From Hymenobacter ruricola (GTDB lineage Bacteria > Bacteroidota > Bacteroidia > Cytophagales > Hymenobacteraceae): a DNA stretch of 64,000 bases. How positions within the stretch are numbered: position 1 is the first letter of the stretch; the number at the start of each line of letters is the position of its first letter. The translations under genes and the position numbers were made by a program. The stretch lies in NCBI RefSeq assembly GCF_015694525.1, contig NZ_JADQDM010000001.1, positions 186,001 through 250,000 on the forward strand, read 5' to 3'. Below, piece by piece: positions 34,095 through 42,199 of the stretch. Under the pieces are notes generated by a model. That model did not search any database. It saw only the letters and a list, made by a program, of their open reading frames with translations, and was not told where the DNA came from.

Positions 34095-34817
34095 ATGAGG
34101 TTTTCCTTCCCATTGCGCGCTGGTTTGATAGGCGTTGCCGGCTGGCTGCTGACAGCCTGTGACGGCGAAAAAGTGGAGATGCAGGAGCGCCACTACGCGG
34201 TGGGGTTTGCGCAGCCGTGTCCTGGCCAGGCGAAGAAAAAAGCCTCGTTTCCGGCTCATTGGCAAGGTGTGTACGCCGCATCCGCTCCCGGCTATTCGCT
34301 GTGCATCGGGGCCACGGCCGTCTGGAAGCAGCAACAACGAAGTGAAATGTACCACGCCAGCTGGCAGCAGCTTGATTCGCTCCGCCTGCTTTTGAGCGTC
34401 AACGATGCGGACAGCTCTTACCAGGACTTTAACGGCAACCGGCACCAACTGCACCTGATAGGCCGCGACTCCGTCCGCGACAGCTGGCTGCGGTGCGACA
34501 CGGTGTTCTCGCTGGCCGGGCCCCACGCCGGGCAGCTGCGCCGGTTTCAAGGTCGCTACTACCTCAGCACCCGCGCCGAAAACGAGGATTACTGGCAAGT
34601 GCAGCGGCTCGAAATAGCCGGCCGCCACCTGACCTGGCAATGCCTGGGGCAGGACACGCTCCGGCTGCGCGCGTTGGACACGGCCGCGGTGCACACCCGG
34701 CGGCGCCCGGGGTTTTCGCTGTTTCGGGTGCAGCCCGCTTCGGGTCGGCAAAAGCGCCACGTGGGCGACTACGCCGGGCTGTGGGAAACCGAAGGAGCGT
34801 TTGAACGTCGGCCCTGA
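34095..34817 (+). CDS. Hypothetical lipoprotein
   Basis: A 240-residue predicted lipoprotein with MRFSFPLRAGLIGVAGWLLTAC and Cys22 as acylation site. The mature protein is soluble and Trp/Arg-rich: CPGQAKKKASFPAHWQGVYAASAPGYSLCIGATAVWK, SLAGPHAGQLRRFQGRYYLSTRAENEDYWQVQRLEIAGRHLTWQ. The layout, in which a threshold-like strand pair repeats with RFQGRYYL, resembles lipocalin-like Bacteroidota proteins, but no family is recognised. It follows the ALDH by 53 bp and may be co-transcribed with it. Confidence 0.7.
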   Translation: MRFSFPLRAGLIGVAGWLLTACDGEKVEMQERHYAVGFAQPCPGQAKKKASFPAHWQGVYAASAPGYSLCIGATAVWKQQQRSEMYHASWQQLDSLRLLLSVNDADSSYQDFNGNRHQLHLIGRDSVRDSWLRCDTVFSLAGPHAGQLRRFQGRYYLSTRAENEDYWQVQRLEIAGRHLTWQCLGQDTLRLRALDTAAVHTRRRPGFSLFRVQPASGRQKRHVGDYAGLWETEGAFERRP

Positions 34818-34849
34818 GGTAGCCGGAGTGGCGGCCGTTTCAGGGGCTT

Positions 34850-34857
34850 TATCTTTG
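34850..34857 (+). promoter_or_regulatory. Putative -7 element TATCTTTG upstream of Uma2
   Basis: An exact TAnnTTTG match 24 nt before the ATG at 34881. No clear -33 TTG at the usual distance. Confidence 0.45.
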
Positions 34858-34880
34858 AGCGCATTCTTACCACCTCAACC

Positions 34881-35495
34881 ATGGGCCAGCCCGAAACCCG
34901 GCGCCGCTACACTCCCGAAGAATATTTCGCTTTGGAAGCGCAGAGCGCGGTGCGCCACGAGTATTTCGACGGCGAGGTTTTCGCGATGGCGGGAACAACT
35001 ATCCCGCACAACCTGATAAAAGGCAACATCATAGCAGGTCTGAGGGCGGGGGCGCGGCAACAGGGTTGTCGGGTCTATGATGAGTCGGTGCGACTGGCAG
35101 TACAGGACCAGTTTCACTATACGTATCCTGATATTATGGTGAGTTGCGACCCTGCCGACCGGCGTAGCTCATTATTGATTCGTCAGCCCGTGCTCATCGT
35201 GGAAGTGCTGTCGCCCTCTACGGCCGAGTACGACCGCAGCCGGAAATTCAACCAGTACAAGAAGATACCGTCGCTGCGGCACTACATCCTGGTTTCGCAG
35301 ACGGCCTGGGTGCTGGAATGGTTTCGGCGCGATGACCTGGGACAGTGGGTATACACCGTGTTCAGCGACCCCGCCGACGTGCTGGAAATTCCGGAGTTGA
35401 GCCTGAGGCTGCCGCTGGCCCAGGTGTATGACGACACCGACGTGGCCCCGTTGCAACTGACGCCAGAGCCGGAGCCAGACAATCGACTTCCGTAA
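34881..35495 (+). CDS. Uma2-family endonuclease-like protein (DUF820)
   Basis: A 204-residue protein of the Uma2/DUF820 family, a PD-(D/E)XK restriction-endonuclease fold. Conserved sequence: YTPEEYFALEAQSAVRHEYFDGEVFAMAG, HNLIKGNIIAGL, YTYPDIMVSCDP (catalytic Asp), LIVEVLSPSTAEYDRSRKFNQYKKIPSLRHYILV (the E-x-L and K residues). Cellular function is not established. Members are abundant in cyanobacteria and Bacteroidota and often occur alone, as here. Its own promoter-like element precedes it. Confidence 0.92.
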   Translation: MGQPETRRRYTPEEYFALEAQSAVRHEYFDGEVFAMAGTTIPHNLIKGNIIAGLRAGARQQGCRVYDESVRLAVQDQFHYTYPDIMVSCDPADRRSSLLIRQPVLIVEVLSPSTAEYDRSRKFNQYKKIPSLRHYILVSQTAWVLEWFRRDDLGQWVYTVFSDPADVLEIPELSLRLPLAQVYDDTDVAPLQLTPEPEPDNRLP

Positions 35496-35507
35496 ATCGT
35501 GAAGCGG

Positions 35508-35921
35508 CTATTTCTGCCGCTGCTGCATCTCGGTGGCTATTTTTTGCTGGGTGGCCTTGGTTTGCAGCTGCTGAAACTTGGCCGGGCCCACCACGGCGCG
35601 CAGCTCTTTCTGGGAGTTTGTGTTGATGCGCTTGAGCTCGGCCAGCAGCTGCGGCGACTTGGGCGCGAACTTTTCCTTGGCCGCGTTCGACTGCGTGAGC
35701 GTGCCGTTGAGGATGGTGCGCACCCGCCCGGTCTGGTCTGGGGTAAGCTTGAGCTCGGTGCCCATCACGTCGGCCAGGTCGCGGGCGGCGGTGGGCGGCG
35801 CGGGCGAGTCGGGCGTGCGGACGGTTTCGACGACGGGTGCGGGCTTGTCGCGGTGGAAAAGGGAGCAGCTAGCCGCGGTCAGGGCCAACGACAGAAGGGC
35901 GAAAAAGCTGGGAAAGCGCAT
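35508..35921 (-). CDS. Small lipoprotein with LTPDQ-type helix
   Basis: A 137-residue predicted lipoprotein (MRFPSFFALLSLALTAASC, Cys19). The mature region is helical: DLADVMGTELKLTPDQTGRVRTILNGTLTQSNAAKEKF and ELKRINTNSQKELRAVVGPAKFQQLQTKATQQKIATEMQQRQ. It resembles the small periplasmic Spy/CpxP-like LTxxQ proteins, which often act as chaperones or metal/stress sensors; similarity is at pattern level only. It is the last of three same-strand genes (GMC oxidoreductase, 35987-36361, this gene). An ATG three codons upstream is possible. Confidence 0.72.
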   Translation of the reverse strand: MRFPSFFALLSLALTAASCSLFHRDKPAPVVETVRTPDSPAPPTAARDLADVMGTELKLTPDQTGRVRTILNGTLTQSNAAKEKFAPKSPQLLAELKRINTNSQKELRAVVGPAKFQQLQTKATQQKIATEMQQRQK

Positions 35922-35986
35922 GCGGTGCATTAATAGCGGTACTGCTATCAATACGCAGAAAACACCGGTGCGGCTGGCAAGGTCCC

Positions 35987-36361
35987 TCAGCGGGTGTCAA
36001 TAGGAATGCGAATGGCGGGTATCAGGGCCGAGTTGTTTTTGCGCATTGCCTGACGTTCGAGCTTGTTGCGGCGGCGCCGAAACTTCTCGCGGCCGCTGCC
36101 AAACTGGCCGAACAGGCTGTCGGCGCGGGCCGTGGTTTGCTGCTCGATGTGAGCGTAGGCTTCGCGGCGCGCTTCGCCGTGCAACTGCCGACGGGCGGCG
36201 GCCCGCTCGGCCCGCTGGCGCAAAATGATGGCCCGGAGCCGCTCGTGCCGCTCCGGAGTCAGGCCGTTGACAACTTCCCGCACCCCGCCCCCGCAGTTGC
36301 CGAACAACAGCACCGCCAGCAGTGGCAGCAATAGCAGGGAGGTGAGCGGCGGGCGTTTCAT
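35987..36361 (-). CDS. Small lipoprotein with LTPE-type helix
   Basis: A 124-residue predicted lipoprotein (MKRPPLTSLLLLPLLAVLLFGNC, Cys23). The mature part is an Arg/Ala-rich helix: LTPERHERLRAIILRQRAERAAARRQLHGEARREAYAHIEQQTTARADSLFGQFGSGREKFRRRR. It is analogous in layout to the next gene (35508-35921), so the two may be distant paralogues of the Spy/CpxP-like LTPxQ type. It starts 10 bp after the GMC gene on the same strand, suggesting one transcript. Confidence 0.7.
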   Translation of the reverse strand: MKRPPLTSLLLLPLLAVLLFGNCGGGVREVVNGLTPERHERLRAIILRQRAERAAARRQLHGEARREAYAHIEQQTTARADSLFGQFGSGREKFRRRRNKLERQAMRKNNSALIPAIRIPIDTR

Positions 36362-36371
36362 CAACCGAAAG

Positions 36372-38384
36372 TTACGCGGTGGCAACCGCCCGTTGTTGTG
36401 TTTCCACTGGCCGGGCGGCTTTCAGGCTCTGCGCCGTGAAGTGCGCCAGCGCCATGATGGTGAGCATGGGGTTTACACCGCTGCAGGCCGGAAAGGCCGA
36501 ACCGTCGGCCACGAAGAGGTTTTCAACCTCCACGGTTTCGCCGTTGAGCTTGAGCGGGTGCGTGGCCGCGTCGCCGCCCATGCGGCAGGTGCTCATCTGG
36601 TGGGCGCTGTAGAGGCCGAACTGGTTGGGCTTCCAGCTCAGGTGCGGCAGCTTGTCGAGCACTTCGGGGTTCTGCAGCGCGCCGTCTTTGGCGTGCAGCG
36701 TGGGCAGGGTATTGTGCGGCAAATACACGGTTTCGGCGCCGGCCGCCACATGAATTTGCGCGGCGGCGCGCACGCCTTCCAGCATGTTGCTCCGGTCGAA
36801 ATCTGACAAGGAGTAATCAATCAGCGGCATGCCGTTTTTGTCGATGCTGACCCGGCCGCCGTCGCGGTCGCGCGTGAGGATGATAAAGGAGCCCAGGTGG
36901 CTGGCGTCGCGCAACAGCTCGTGGTGCTGCCGGCCCGACAGCCAGGGCAGCACCATGCTCAGCAGGCCGGGGTGGGTGGGCGGCGTTTCGAGCTTGGCAC
37001 CGAAGTTGGTGCCGTGCAGCTGGGTGTAGGTGTCGTTTACCACGCTCATGCTGGGGCCGTGCCAGGAGTTCATGGCGCGCGGGTAGCGGGCGCCTACCAC
37101 CACGGTGGGGTGCAGGTGCAGGTGGCGGCCCAGATGCGGGTGCTTCAGGCCCGAGCGCAGCAGCAGCGCCGGTGTCTGGATGGCGCCACCGGCCACCACC
37201 ACACGCTTGGCCTTCACTTTGATGTGGATTTGGTGGCCGTCCTCCGTCGTGTGCACGGCCTCGGCGCCGGTGGCCCGGCCGTCAGCAATGGTCACGCGGT
37301 CCACCTTCGTATCGGCCAGAATGCGGGCGCCGTGCTCGAAAGCCGTGAGCAAATACGTGTTCAGCGTGCCTTGCTTGATGCCGTGGGCGTCGCCCAGCGT
37401 GGTGTAGCCCAGGCTGCGAAAGTGGCTGTCGGAGTCGGTCAGGCCCTTTTCGTTGCGCGGAATCAGCTTCACTTCCTGGCCCAGCTTGGTCGAGCCGTCC
37501 CAGAGGGCCTGGTTCTGGCCGTTGTGGCGGGTGTAGTTGGTGTTCACGCCGATGGTGCGGGCCACGGCGTTGAGGCTTTCCTTGAATTCGAGGGTGATGA
37601 AGTGGGGCGCGTCGTGCTCGCGGGCCCATTCCTGCAGCACATAGTCGGGGGTGCGGAAGGCGCCGGCCCAGTTCACGGTGGTGCCGCCGCCCAGGCAGGC
37701 GCCGGCCAGGATGCCGATGCTGCCGTCCTGGGTGCACAGCGTGCCTTTGGCGTCGTAGAGCTTGCCCAGCATGTCTACTTCGCGCTGCGTAAAGTCGCAG
37801 CCGTGGCAGTAAGGGCCTTTTTCCAGCACCAGCACGTCGTGCCCGGCTTCGGCCAGCTCGCCGGCCACCACGCCACCGCCCGCGCCGCTGCCAATCACCA
37901 GCACGTCGCACTCGTACCCCGTGTCCTGCGTGGGCCGCAGCGTGCGGATGGGCTTGGGCAAATCCACGGGCTGCTCATCAGGGCCGGGGTAGCCGAGGTG
38001 GCCCCAGGCCGCCGGCACTTCGGCCATGCTGCCGCCGTAGTACAGCAGCGTGCACAGCTTGCGCAGCGCCTGAAAGCCCTTGCGCAGCTGCGGCACGTTG
38101 GACGAGGCCCAGCTTTGCAGCAGCTGCTCGCGCTGCGCGGGCTCCAGCTTGCGGAACGGTTTCAGCGGCCCGAACCACGTCAGGCCCAGCAAGGGCTTTT
38201 CCAGCAAATCGAGGAGCTGGCCAAACTCGGCCTGCGCGCCCTGTGGCTGCTCCCGAATGGCAGCCTCCAGCTTCTCCAGATTCAGGCCGAGCGAGCCGGC
38301 CGGGCTGCCATCGGGCAACTGGGGAATAAACGTGTCGGCAAGGGCTTGCAGAATGGCGGAGCGTTCGGGCGTGAGTGAGAACAT
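36372..38384 (-). CDS. GMC-family FAD oxidoreductase (long-chain alcohol oxidase-like)
   Basis: A 670-residue flavoprotein. The first 130 residues are helical (LTPERSAILQALADTFIPQLPDG), similar to the gluconate 2-dehydrogenase subunit 3 domain found in the plant fatty alcohol oxidase group. From about residue 158 the GMC core begins: CDVLVIGSGAGGGVVAGELAEAGHDVLVLEKGPY (FAD Rossmann), GACLGGGTTVNWAGAFRTPDYVLQEW (GMC signature 1), VVVAGGAIQTPALLLRSGL (signature 2) and, at the C-terminus, SAHQMSTCRMGGD and DGSAFPACSGVNPMLTIMALA with the catalytic His. It probably oxidises an alcohol to an aldehyde or ketone with FAD. An ALDH is encoded 2.3 kb away. Two small lipoproteins follow in the same direction. 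Confidence 0.93.
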   Translation of the reverse strand: MFSLTPERSAILQALADTFIPQLPDGSPAGSLGLNLEKLEAAIREQPQGAQAEFGQLLDLLEKPLLGLTWFGPLKPFRKLEPAQREQLLQSWASSNVPQLRKGFQALRKLCTLLYYGGSMAEVPAAWGHLGYPGPDEQPVDLPKPIRTLRPTQDTGYECDVLVIGSGAGGGVVAGELAEAGHDVLVLEKGPYCHGCDFTQREVDMLGKLYDAKGTLCTQDGSIGILAGACLGGGTTVNWAGAFRTPDYVLQEWAREHDAPHFITLEFKESLNAVARTIGVNTNYTRHNGQNQALWDGSTKLGQEVKLIPRNEKGLTDSDSHFRSLGYTTLGDAHGIKQGTLNTYLLTAFEHGARILADTKVDRVTIADGRATGAEAVHTTEDGHQIHIKVKAKRVVVAGGAIQTPALLLRSGLKHPHLGRHLHLHPTVVVGARYPRAMNSWHGPSMSVVNDTYTQLHGTNFGAKLETPPTHPGLLSMVLPWLSGRQHHELLRDASHLGSFIILTRDRDGGRVSIDKNGMPLIDYSLSDFDRSNMLEGVRAAAQIHVAAGAETVYLPHNTLPTLHAKDGALQNPEVLDKLPHLSWKPNQFGLYSAHQMSTCRMGGDAATHPLKLNGETVEVENLFVADGSAFPACSGVNPMLTIMALAHFTAQSLKAARPVETQQRAVATA

Positions 38385-38481
38385 GCGGCGGGAATTTTGG
38401 AGGCTAAAAGGTAGGGAATTTTCTCCAAAGTGTTAGGCGTGCCGAGTAGTTTTCAGGGTGGGAGGGTGGGGATTGTAAAAA

Positions 38482-38589
38482 AGAACGTCATGCAGCGCGT
38501 AGCGAAGCATCTTGCCCGCGCAATGCAATTTTGACGATTGATTTACTGGCTGCGGGCAAGATGCTTCGCTGCGCGCTGCATGACGTTCT
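38482..38589. repeat. Long intergenic inverted repeat, 38-bp arms
   Basis: The arms at 38482-38519 (starts AGAACGTCATGCAGCGCGTA) and 38552-38589 differ at one position. The element lies upstream of the thioesterase, in the divergent gap next to the GMC gene. It is the full-length form of the copy at 16025-16061. Confidence 0.85.
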
Positions 38590-38625
38590 GCTCCCGACCT
38601 TTGCTCCTGCCAAACGCCGCTGTCC

Positions 38626-39150
38626 ATGCCAAAGCTCCTCCAAACGCCCGAAACCACCTACCGCGTCCACTTTCAGGACTGCGACATGCTGGGCCACCTC
38701 AACAACGCCCGCTTCCTCGACTACTTCCTCAACGCCCGCGAAGACCACACCACCGAGCATTACGCCCTGAACATGGGTCAACTGGCCCAGGAGCAAAAAG
38801 CCGCCTGGGTCATCACCAAGCACCACATCAGCTACCTCAAGCCGGCCCGGCAGGGCGCCACGGTGCGCATCCTGAGCCAGCTCATTCACTTCGACAACTC
38901 CAACCTGGTGCTCGAAATGCAGATGCGCAGCGAAGACGGTCTACGCCTGCTGGCCCTGCTCTGGTCCGAAATGGCCTACGTGACCACGCCCGCCGGCACC
39001 CGCACCGAGCACGCCAACGCCATGATGGACCTGCTCGACCAGCTCGACGTGGAGGAAGTGAGCTACGACCCCGACGGCTTTGATGAGCGCGTGAAAGAGG
39101 TGCGCCAGCAGCTTAAGAAGCAGCGCCGCGGCGCGGGTGCGGACGAATAG
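38626..39150 (+). CDS. Acyl-CoA thioesterase, hotdog fold (4HBT)
   Basis: A 174-residue protein. YRVHFQDCDMLGHLNNARFLDYFLNAREDHT is the 4-hydroxybenzoyl-CoA thioesterase signature, with the catalytic Asp in FQDCDMLGHLNN. VITKHHISYLKPARQGATVRILSQLIHFDNSNLVLEMQM completes the hotdog sheet. It would hydrolyse an acyl-CoA in the cytoplasm; YbgC/FadM-like relatives act on long- or branched-chain acyl-CoA. A GACCTTTG promoter-like element and a long inverted repeat precede it. The C-terminal 25 residues are a charged extension. Confidence 0.9.
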   Translation: MPKLLQTPETTYRVHFQDCDMLGHLNNARFLDYFLNAREDHTTEHYALNMGQLAQEQKAAWVITKHHISYLKPARQGATVRILSQLIHFDNSNLVLEMQMRSEDGLRLLALLWSEMAYVTTPAGTRTEHANAMMDLLDQLDVEEVSYDPDGFDERVKEVRQQLKKQRRGAGADE

Positions 39151-39164
39151 CGCAATCGTCCATT

Positions 39165-39274
39165 AAAGCACGTCATGTCGAGCTGGTCGAGACATCTCGC
39201 GTGCAGCAGTAATCCATTCAATTGAGTTACTTCGGCACGCGAGATGTCTCGACCAGCTCGACATGACGTGCTTT
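39165..39274. repeat. Long intergenic inverted repeat, 40-bp arms
   Basis: A perfect 40-bp match between 39165-39204 and 39235-39274, with a 30-nt spacer. The left arm starts AAAGCACGTCATGTCGAGCT, and a T-run follows the right arm. It lies between the convergent thioesterase and porin genes and could also terminate both. Confidence 0.9.
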
Positions 39275-39307
39275 TTTGTTCTGGCCTGACGACCCATACG
39301 AGCGCTG

Positions 39308-40693
39308 CTAAAACGCCACCTGGTACTGCATAATGTACTCGCCGCGCCGACCGGTGGCGGTGATGTCGCCGTTGGTTTGCGTGGTGAAAATGGGCCGGTT
39401 CTGGTAATTAACTGACAGCTTGCTGAGGTTGCCGAGGATGAGCCAGTTCAGGCCCACGTTGAACAGCGTCATGGGGTCGGCGAGGCGGTCGTAGTTGGCC
39501 CATTGGGCCTGGGCGTAGGGCTGCAGCGTGCCGCGCCCGCCCAGCAGGTCGCGCCGGAGCAGGTAGCCGGCCTGGGCGTACAGAATGTGGCCGGTGCCCA
39601 GCAGCGGAGCATTGTTGCCGGCCCCGTTGAAGGAGCCCTGGCCGGCGCGCACGCCGTTGGCGGGGTTCATGGCGCCCACGTTCCGAATGTAGCCGGGGCC
39701 GAAGTCGTAGCGGTAGTAGCCGCCGTAGGCGGTGAGGGCCGTGCCAGTGGCGGCGTTCACCGGCGCGTCGTAGTACGCATCCACGGCCCAGAGCTGCAGG
39801 GCCTGGGTGAGGGTGTCGCCGGCCGGGCCGCGGCGCCACATGGCGTCGGCCTGGTGCACGAAGCCGGCGCCGAGGTTGAACACGCGCTTTTTGCCCAGGT
39901 ACGAGCCCACGTTGCCGGCGCCCGCGTTGCTTTCCTGGTCCAGAAACTGGTACATGAAGTAGCTGTGCACCACGGCGTGCGGGGTGCGCAGCGAATACGT
40001 GGAGTTGCGCGAAATGGGCTCGGGCACGGCCGTGGCCGTTTGCGTCACGAAGGGCTGGCCCACCGATACGCGGTAGTCCAGCTTGCCCAGTTTGCCTTTG
40101 GCGTACACGCCCATCCGGCGCAGAAACTGGTCGTTCACGTCGTTGGTGGCTTCCTGAAAAATAGGCAAATCCAGGCCCAGAATCGAGGCCGTGGCCGAGT
40201 TGGCGTAGCGCGCCGGCCCGTTCCAGCCGTTGAGGCCGATGCCCAGGCTCAGTTTATTTTTCACGATGGCGTAGTCGGCCGTGGCGTCGTGGAAAAACGC
40301 GCCCGTCTTGCGCGGCGACAGGTACGAGAAGTTGTTTTGGCCAAACTGCAGAAACAGAAACAGCCGCGGCGTGAGCTGCCCGCTCAGCACCAGGCGCAGG
40401 CGCCGGATGCCCACGTCCACGGTGTGGGGCTCCAGCTCCCCGTTCACGGTGGTGCCGGGGTTGCTGTCGTTGAGCCGCACCCAGGTTTGGGCCAGGAAAT
40501 TGACTTTCAAGAACGCCGAGCTGTCGGGCGAAAGGTAGGTTTTGAGGCCTTCCTTGAGGCCGGGCGGCGCGGAATCGGGCGGCAGGGTGGGCGCAATCTG
40601 GGCAAATGCGGCGCCGGGCCCGCAGAGCAAGGCCGCCGGCACCATCGTTTTTTTGAAAACAGCCGCCAGGCTACGCGGTAGAAATGACAACAT
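39308..40693 (-). CDS. Outer-membrane porin, phosphate-selective OprO/OprP-like
   Basis: A 461-residue protein with a signal peptide (VPAALLCGPGAAFAQ) and alternating beta strands throughout: FLKVNFLAQTWVRLNDS, VDVGIRRLRLVLSGQLTPRLFLFLQFGQNNFS, ADYAIVKNKLSLGIGLNGWNG, ALTAYGGYYRYDFG, and the C-terminal aromatic end RRGEYIMQYQVAF. The RIRRLRL...G strand is typical of OprO/OprP and related porins. A phosphate transporter of the PiT type lies 250 bp upstream on the same strand, which favours phosphate uptake. Selectivity cannot be read from sequence. Confidence 0.85.
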   Translation of the reverse strand: MLSFLPRSLAAVFKKTMVPAALLCGPGAAFAQIAPTLPPDSAPPGLKEGLKTYLSPDSSAFLKVNFLAQTWVRLNDSNPGTTVNGELEPHTVDVGIRRLRLVLSGQLTPRLFLFLQFGQNNFSYLSPRKTGAFFHDATADYAIVKNKLSLGIGLNGWNGPARYANSATASILGLDLPIFQEATNDVNDQFLRRMGVYAKGKLGKLDYRVSVGQPFVTQTATAVPEPISRNSTYSLRTPHAVVHSYFMYQFLDQESNAGAGNVGSYLGKKRVFNLGAGFVHQADAMWRRGPAGDTLTQALQLWAVDAYYDAPVNAATGTALTAYGGYYRYDFGPGYIRNVGAMNPANGVRAGQGSFNGAGNNAPLLGTGHILYAQAGYLLRRDLLGGRGTLQPYAQAQWANYDRLADPMTLFNVGLNWLILGNLSKLSVNYQNRPIFTTQTNGDITATGRRGEYIMQYQVAF

Positions 40694-40704
40694 TAACGTA
40701 ATGT
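40690..40704. promoter_or_regulatory. Small inverted repeat over the porin start codon
   Basis: ACATTA-n3-TAATGT, 40690-40695 with 40699-40704, overlaps the start codon of the porin. It could be an operator or an RNA hairpin that masks the start. There is no further evidence. Confidence 0.35.
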
Positions 40705-40943
40705 GAAAGGCAAGGAAAGCGTTGGCTGGCCGCGCTAGTTTTGCAATGAGAAGAAGTCCGTTGCAGCGGAATTGCCGCGACTAGCGCAACCAGGATGCGC
40801 CGAGGCAATCGAAACCCGGTGGCCGTGCACCAACGGGACCCGGCAGCGGCTTTGGCACATTCGCCGTGCCCGCGCATTGGCCCAAAGCTACGGCCAGTGA
40901 GGCCCGCGCGCCCATTAAACCGTGCAAAGCGCTTGGTTCCGCA

Positions 40944-42056
40944 TTAGCTGACGGCTCGGATTCCGGCGTAGAGCAGCGCGCTTAGCAGGGCGGCCACCGG
41001 AAGCGTGAGCAGCCACGACAAGCCAATCTTGGCAATTTCTTTGGAGTTGGCCGTCTTGTTTACCAGGCCGATGCCGTAGATGCTGCCCACCGACACGTGC
41101 GTGGTGGAAACCGGCAGACCGAACTTGCTGGCCACAATCACCAAAATGCTGGTGATGAAGTTGGCGGTGAAGCCCTGGCCGTGGTTGAGCTTGGAAATCT
41201 TCTTGCTCATGGTATCGGCCACTTTCTTGGCATTCAGCCAGCCGCCAATGGCCATGGCCACGGCCAGAATGAGCACGTTCACGGGCATGGCGAAGAACTT
41301 GCACACCAGCAGCAGGCCCACCAGCTTGGGCGTGTCGTTGAGGCCGCGGGCGAAGCTCATGGCGGCCGCGCTCAGGTAGTGCAGGTTGTTGATGAGGGGC
41401 TGAAAGTTGATGCCAATGAAAGTGCCCTGGTACAGGTTTTGGCACTCGGCCTGGGTGGCCACGCCGGCCTGCAGCGTGGGCAAGGCCGTGAACGCCGCCG
41501 TGGGCGCCGAGGCCACGGGCACCCACACGTCGCCCACGCACACGCAGGATTCTTCGGTGATGCCCGCCGCCTTGCGCCCCTGGTGGAAAACCAGGTACAC
41601 CACGCTGCCCAGCACCACGGCCAGCACCGGCCCTAGTATCAGGGGCAGGAAGAAGGTGGTGCCCAGCTTGGAGAAATTCACGGCTGTGCCCACCGCCACC
41701 AGGCCGGCGCCCACCAGCGCGCCCACCAGCCCGTGGGTGGTGGAAATGGGAAAGCCGAACCGCGTGGCCAGCAGCACCGTGATGCCTGCCGCCAGCGCTA
41801 CGGCCAGCACAAAGGCCGCCGAGCCGATGATTTCATCGGGCACCAGCCCTTTGCCGGAGAAGTTTTTCACCAGCTCGGCGGCGAAGAAATACGAGCAGAC
41901 GGAGCCGGCAAACGTGGAAACGGTGGCCAGCACCAGGGCCGGCTTGTAGGCCAGGGTGCCACTGCCCCACAGGGTGGCCACGCCCTTGAAGTTGTCGTTA
42001 GCGCCGTTGGAATACGTGAGCAGCACCACCGCCAAAAAGAGAAGAACTAGCAGCAT
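40944..42056 (-). CDS. Inorganic phosphate transporter, PiT family
   Basis: A 370-residue integral membrane protein. The duplicated PiT signatures are clear: TYSNGANDNFKGVATLWGSG near the N-terminus and ARGLNDTPKLVGLLLV in the second half, each followed by a GFPISTTHGLVGALVGAGL or FGLPVSTTHVSVGSIYGIGL segment. About ten membrane helices are visible with a short cytoplasmic loop around residues 165-200. It carries phosphate by symport with H+ or Na+, at low affinity. A nested hairpin precedes the start at 42081-42126. The porin gene downstream is a likely functional partner at the outer membrane. Confidence 0.95.
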   Translation of the reverse strand: MLLVLLFLAVVLLTYSNGANDNFKGVATLWGSGTLAYKPALVLATVSTFAGSVCSYFFAAELVKNFSGKGLVPDEIIGSAAFVLAVALAAGITVLLATRFGFPISTTHGLVGALVGAGLVAVGTAVNFSKLGTTFFLPLILGPVLAVVLGSVVYLVFHQGRKAAGITEESCVCVGDVWVPVASAPTAAFTALPTLQAGVATQAECQNLYQGTFIGINFQPLINNLHYLSAAAMSFARGLNDTPKLVGLLLVCKFFAMPVNVLILAVAMAIGGWLNAKKVADTMSKKISKLNHGQGFTANFITSILVIVASKFGLPVSTTHVSVGSIYGIGLVNKTANSKEIAKIGLSWLLTLPVAALLSALLYAGIRAVS

Positions 42057-42080
42057 AGCAACCGTTTAGGGGTGAAAAGA

Positions 42081-42126
42081 AAGTTCGCCGACAAAACCCT
42101 AAAAATTAGGTTCTGCCGGCGAACTT
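42081..42126. promoter_or_regulatory. Nested hairpin in the leader of the PiT gene
   Basis: The outer arms AAGTTCGCC / GGCGAACTT (42081-42089 and 42118-42126) enclose an inner palindrome AACCCTAAAAATTAGGTT (42095-42112). It sits 25 nt before the ATG on the minus strand and could be an operator, an attenuator, or the terminator of the preceding M1 gene. Confidence 0.5.
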
Positions 42127-42199
42127 ACGGCCGTTTCCTGCCCATTGGTTTCCCAATGTTAAGAAATTGTTATCTACTTTTCCTGCCGTTGGAGAACGG

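Noticed and set aside
36897..38378. A 493-codon plus-strand frame across the GMC oxidoreductase
   Set aside because: Antisense to a protein with intact FAD and GMC motifs. The composition is that of a GC-rich shadow frame.
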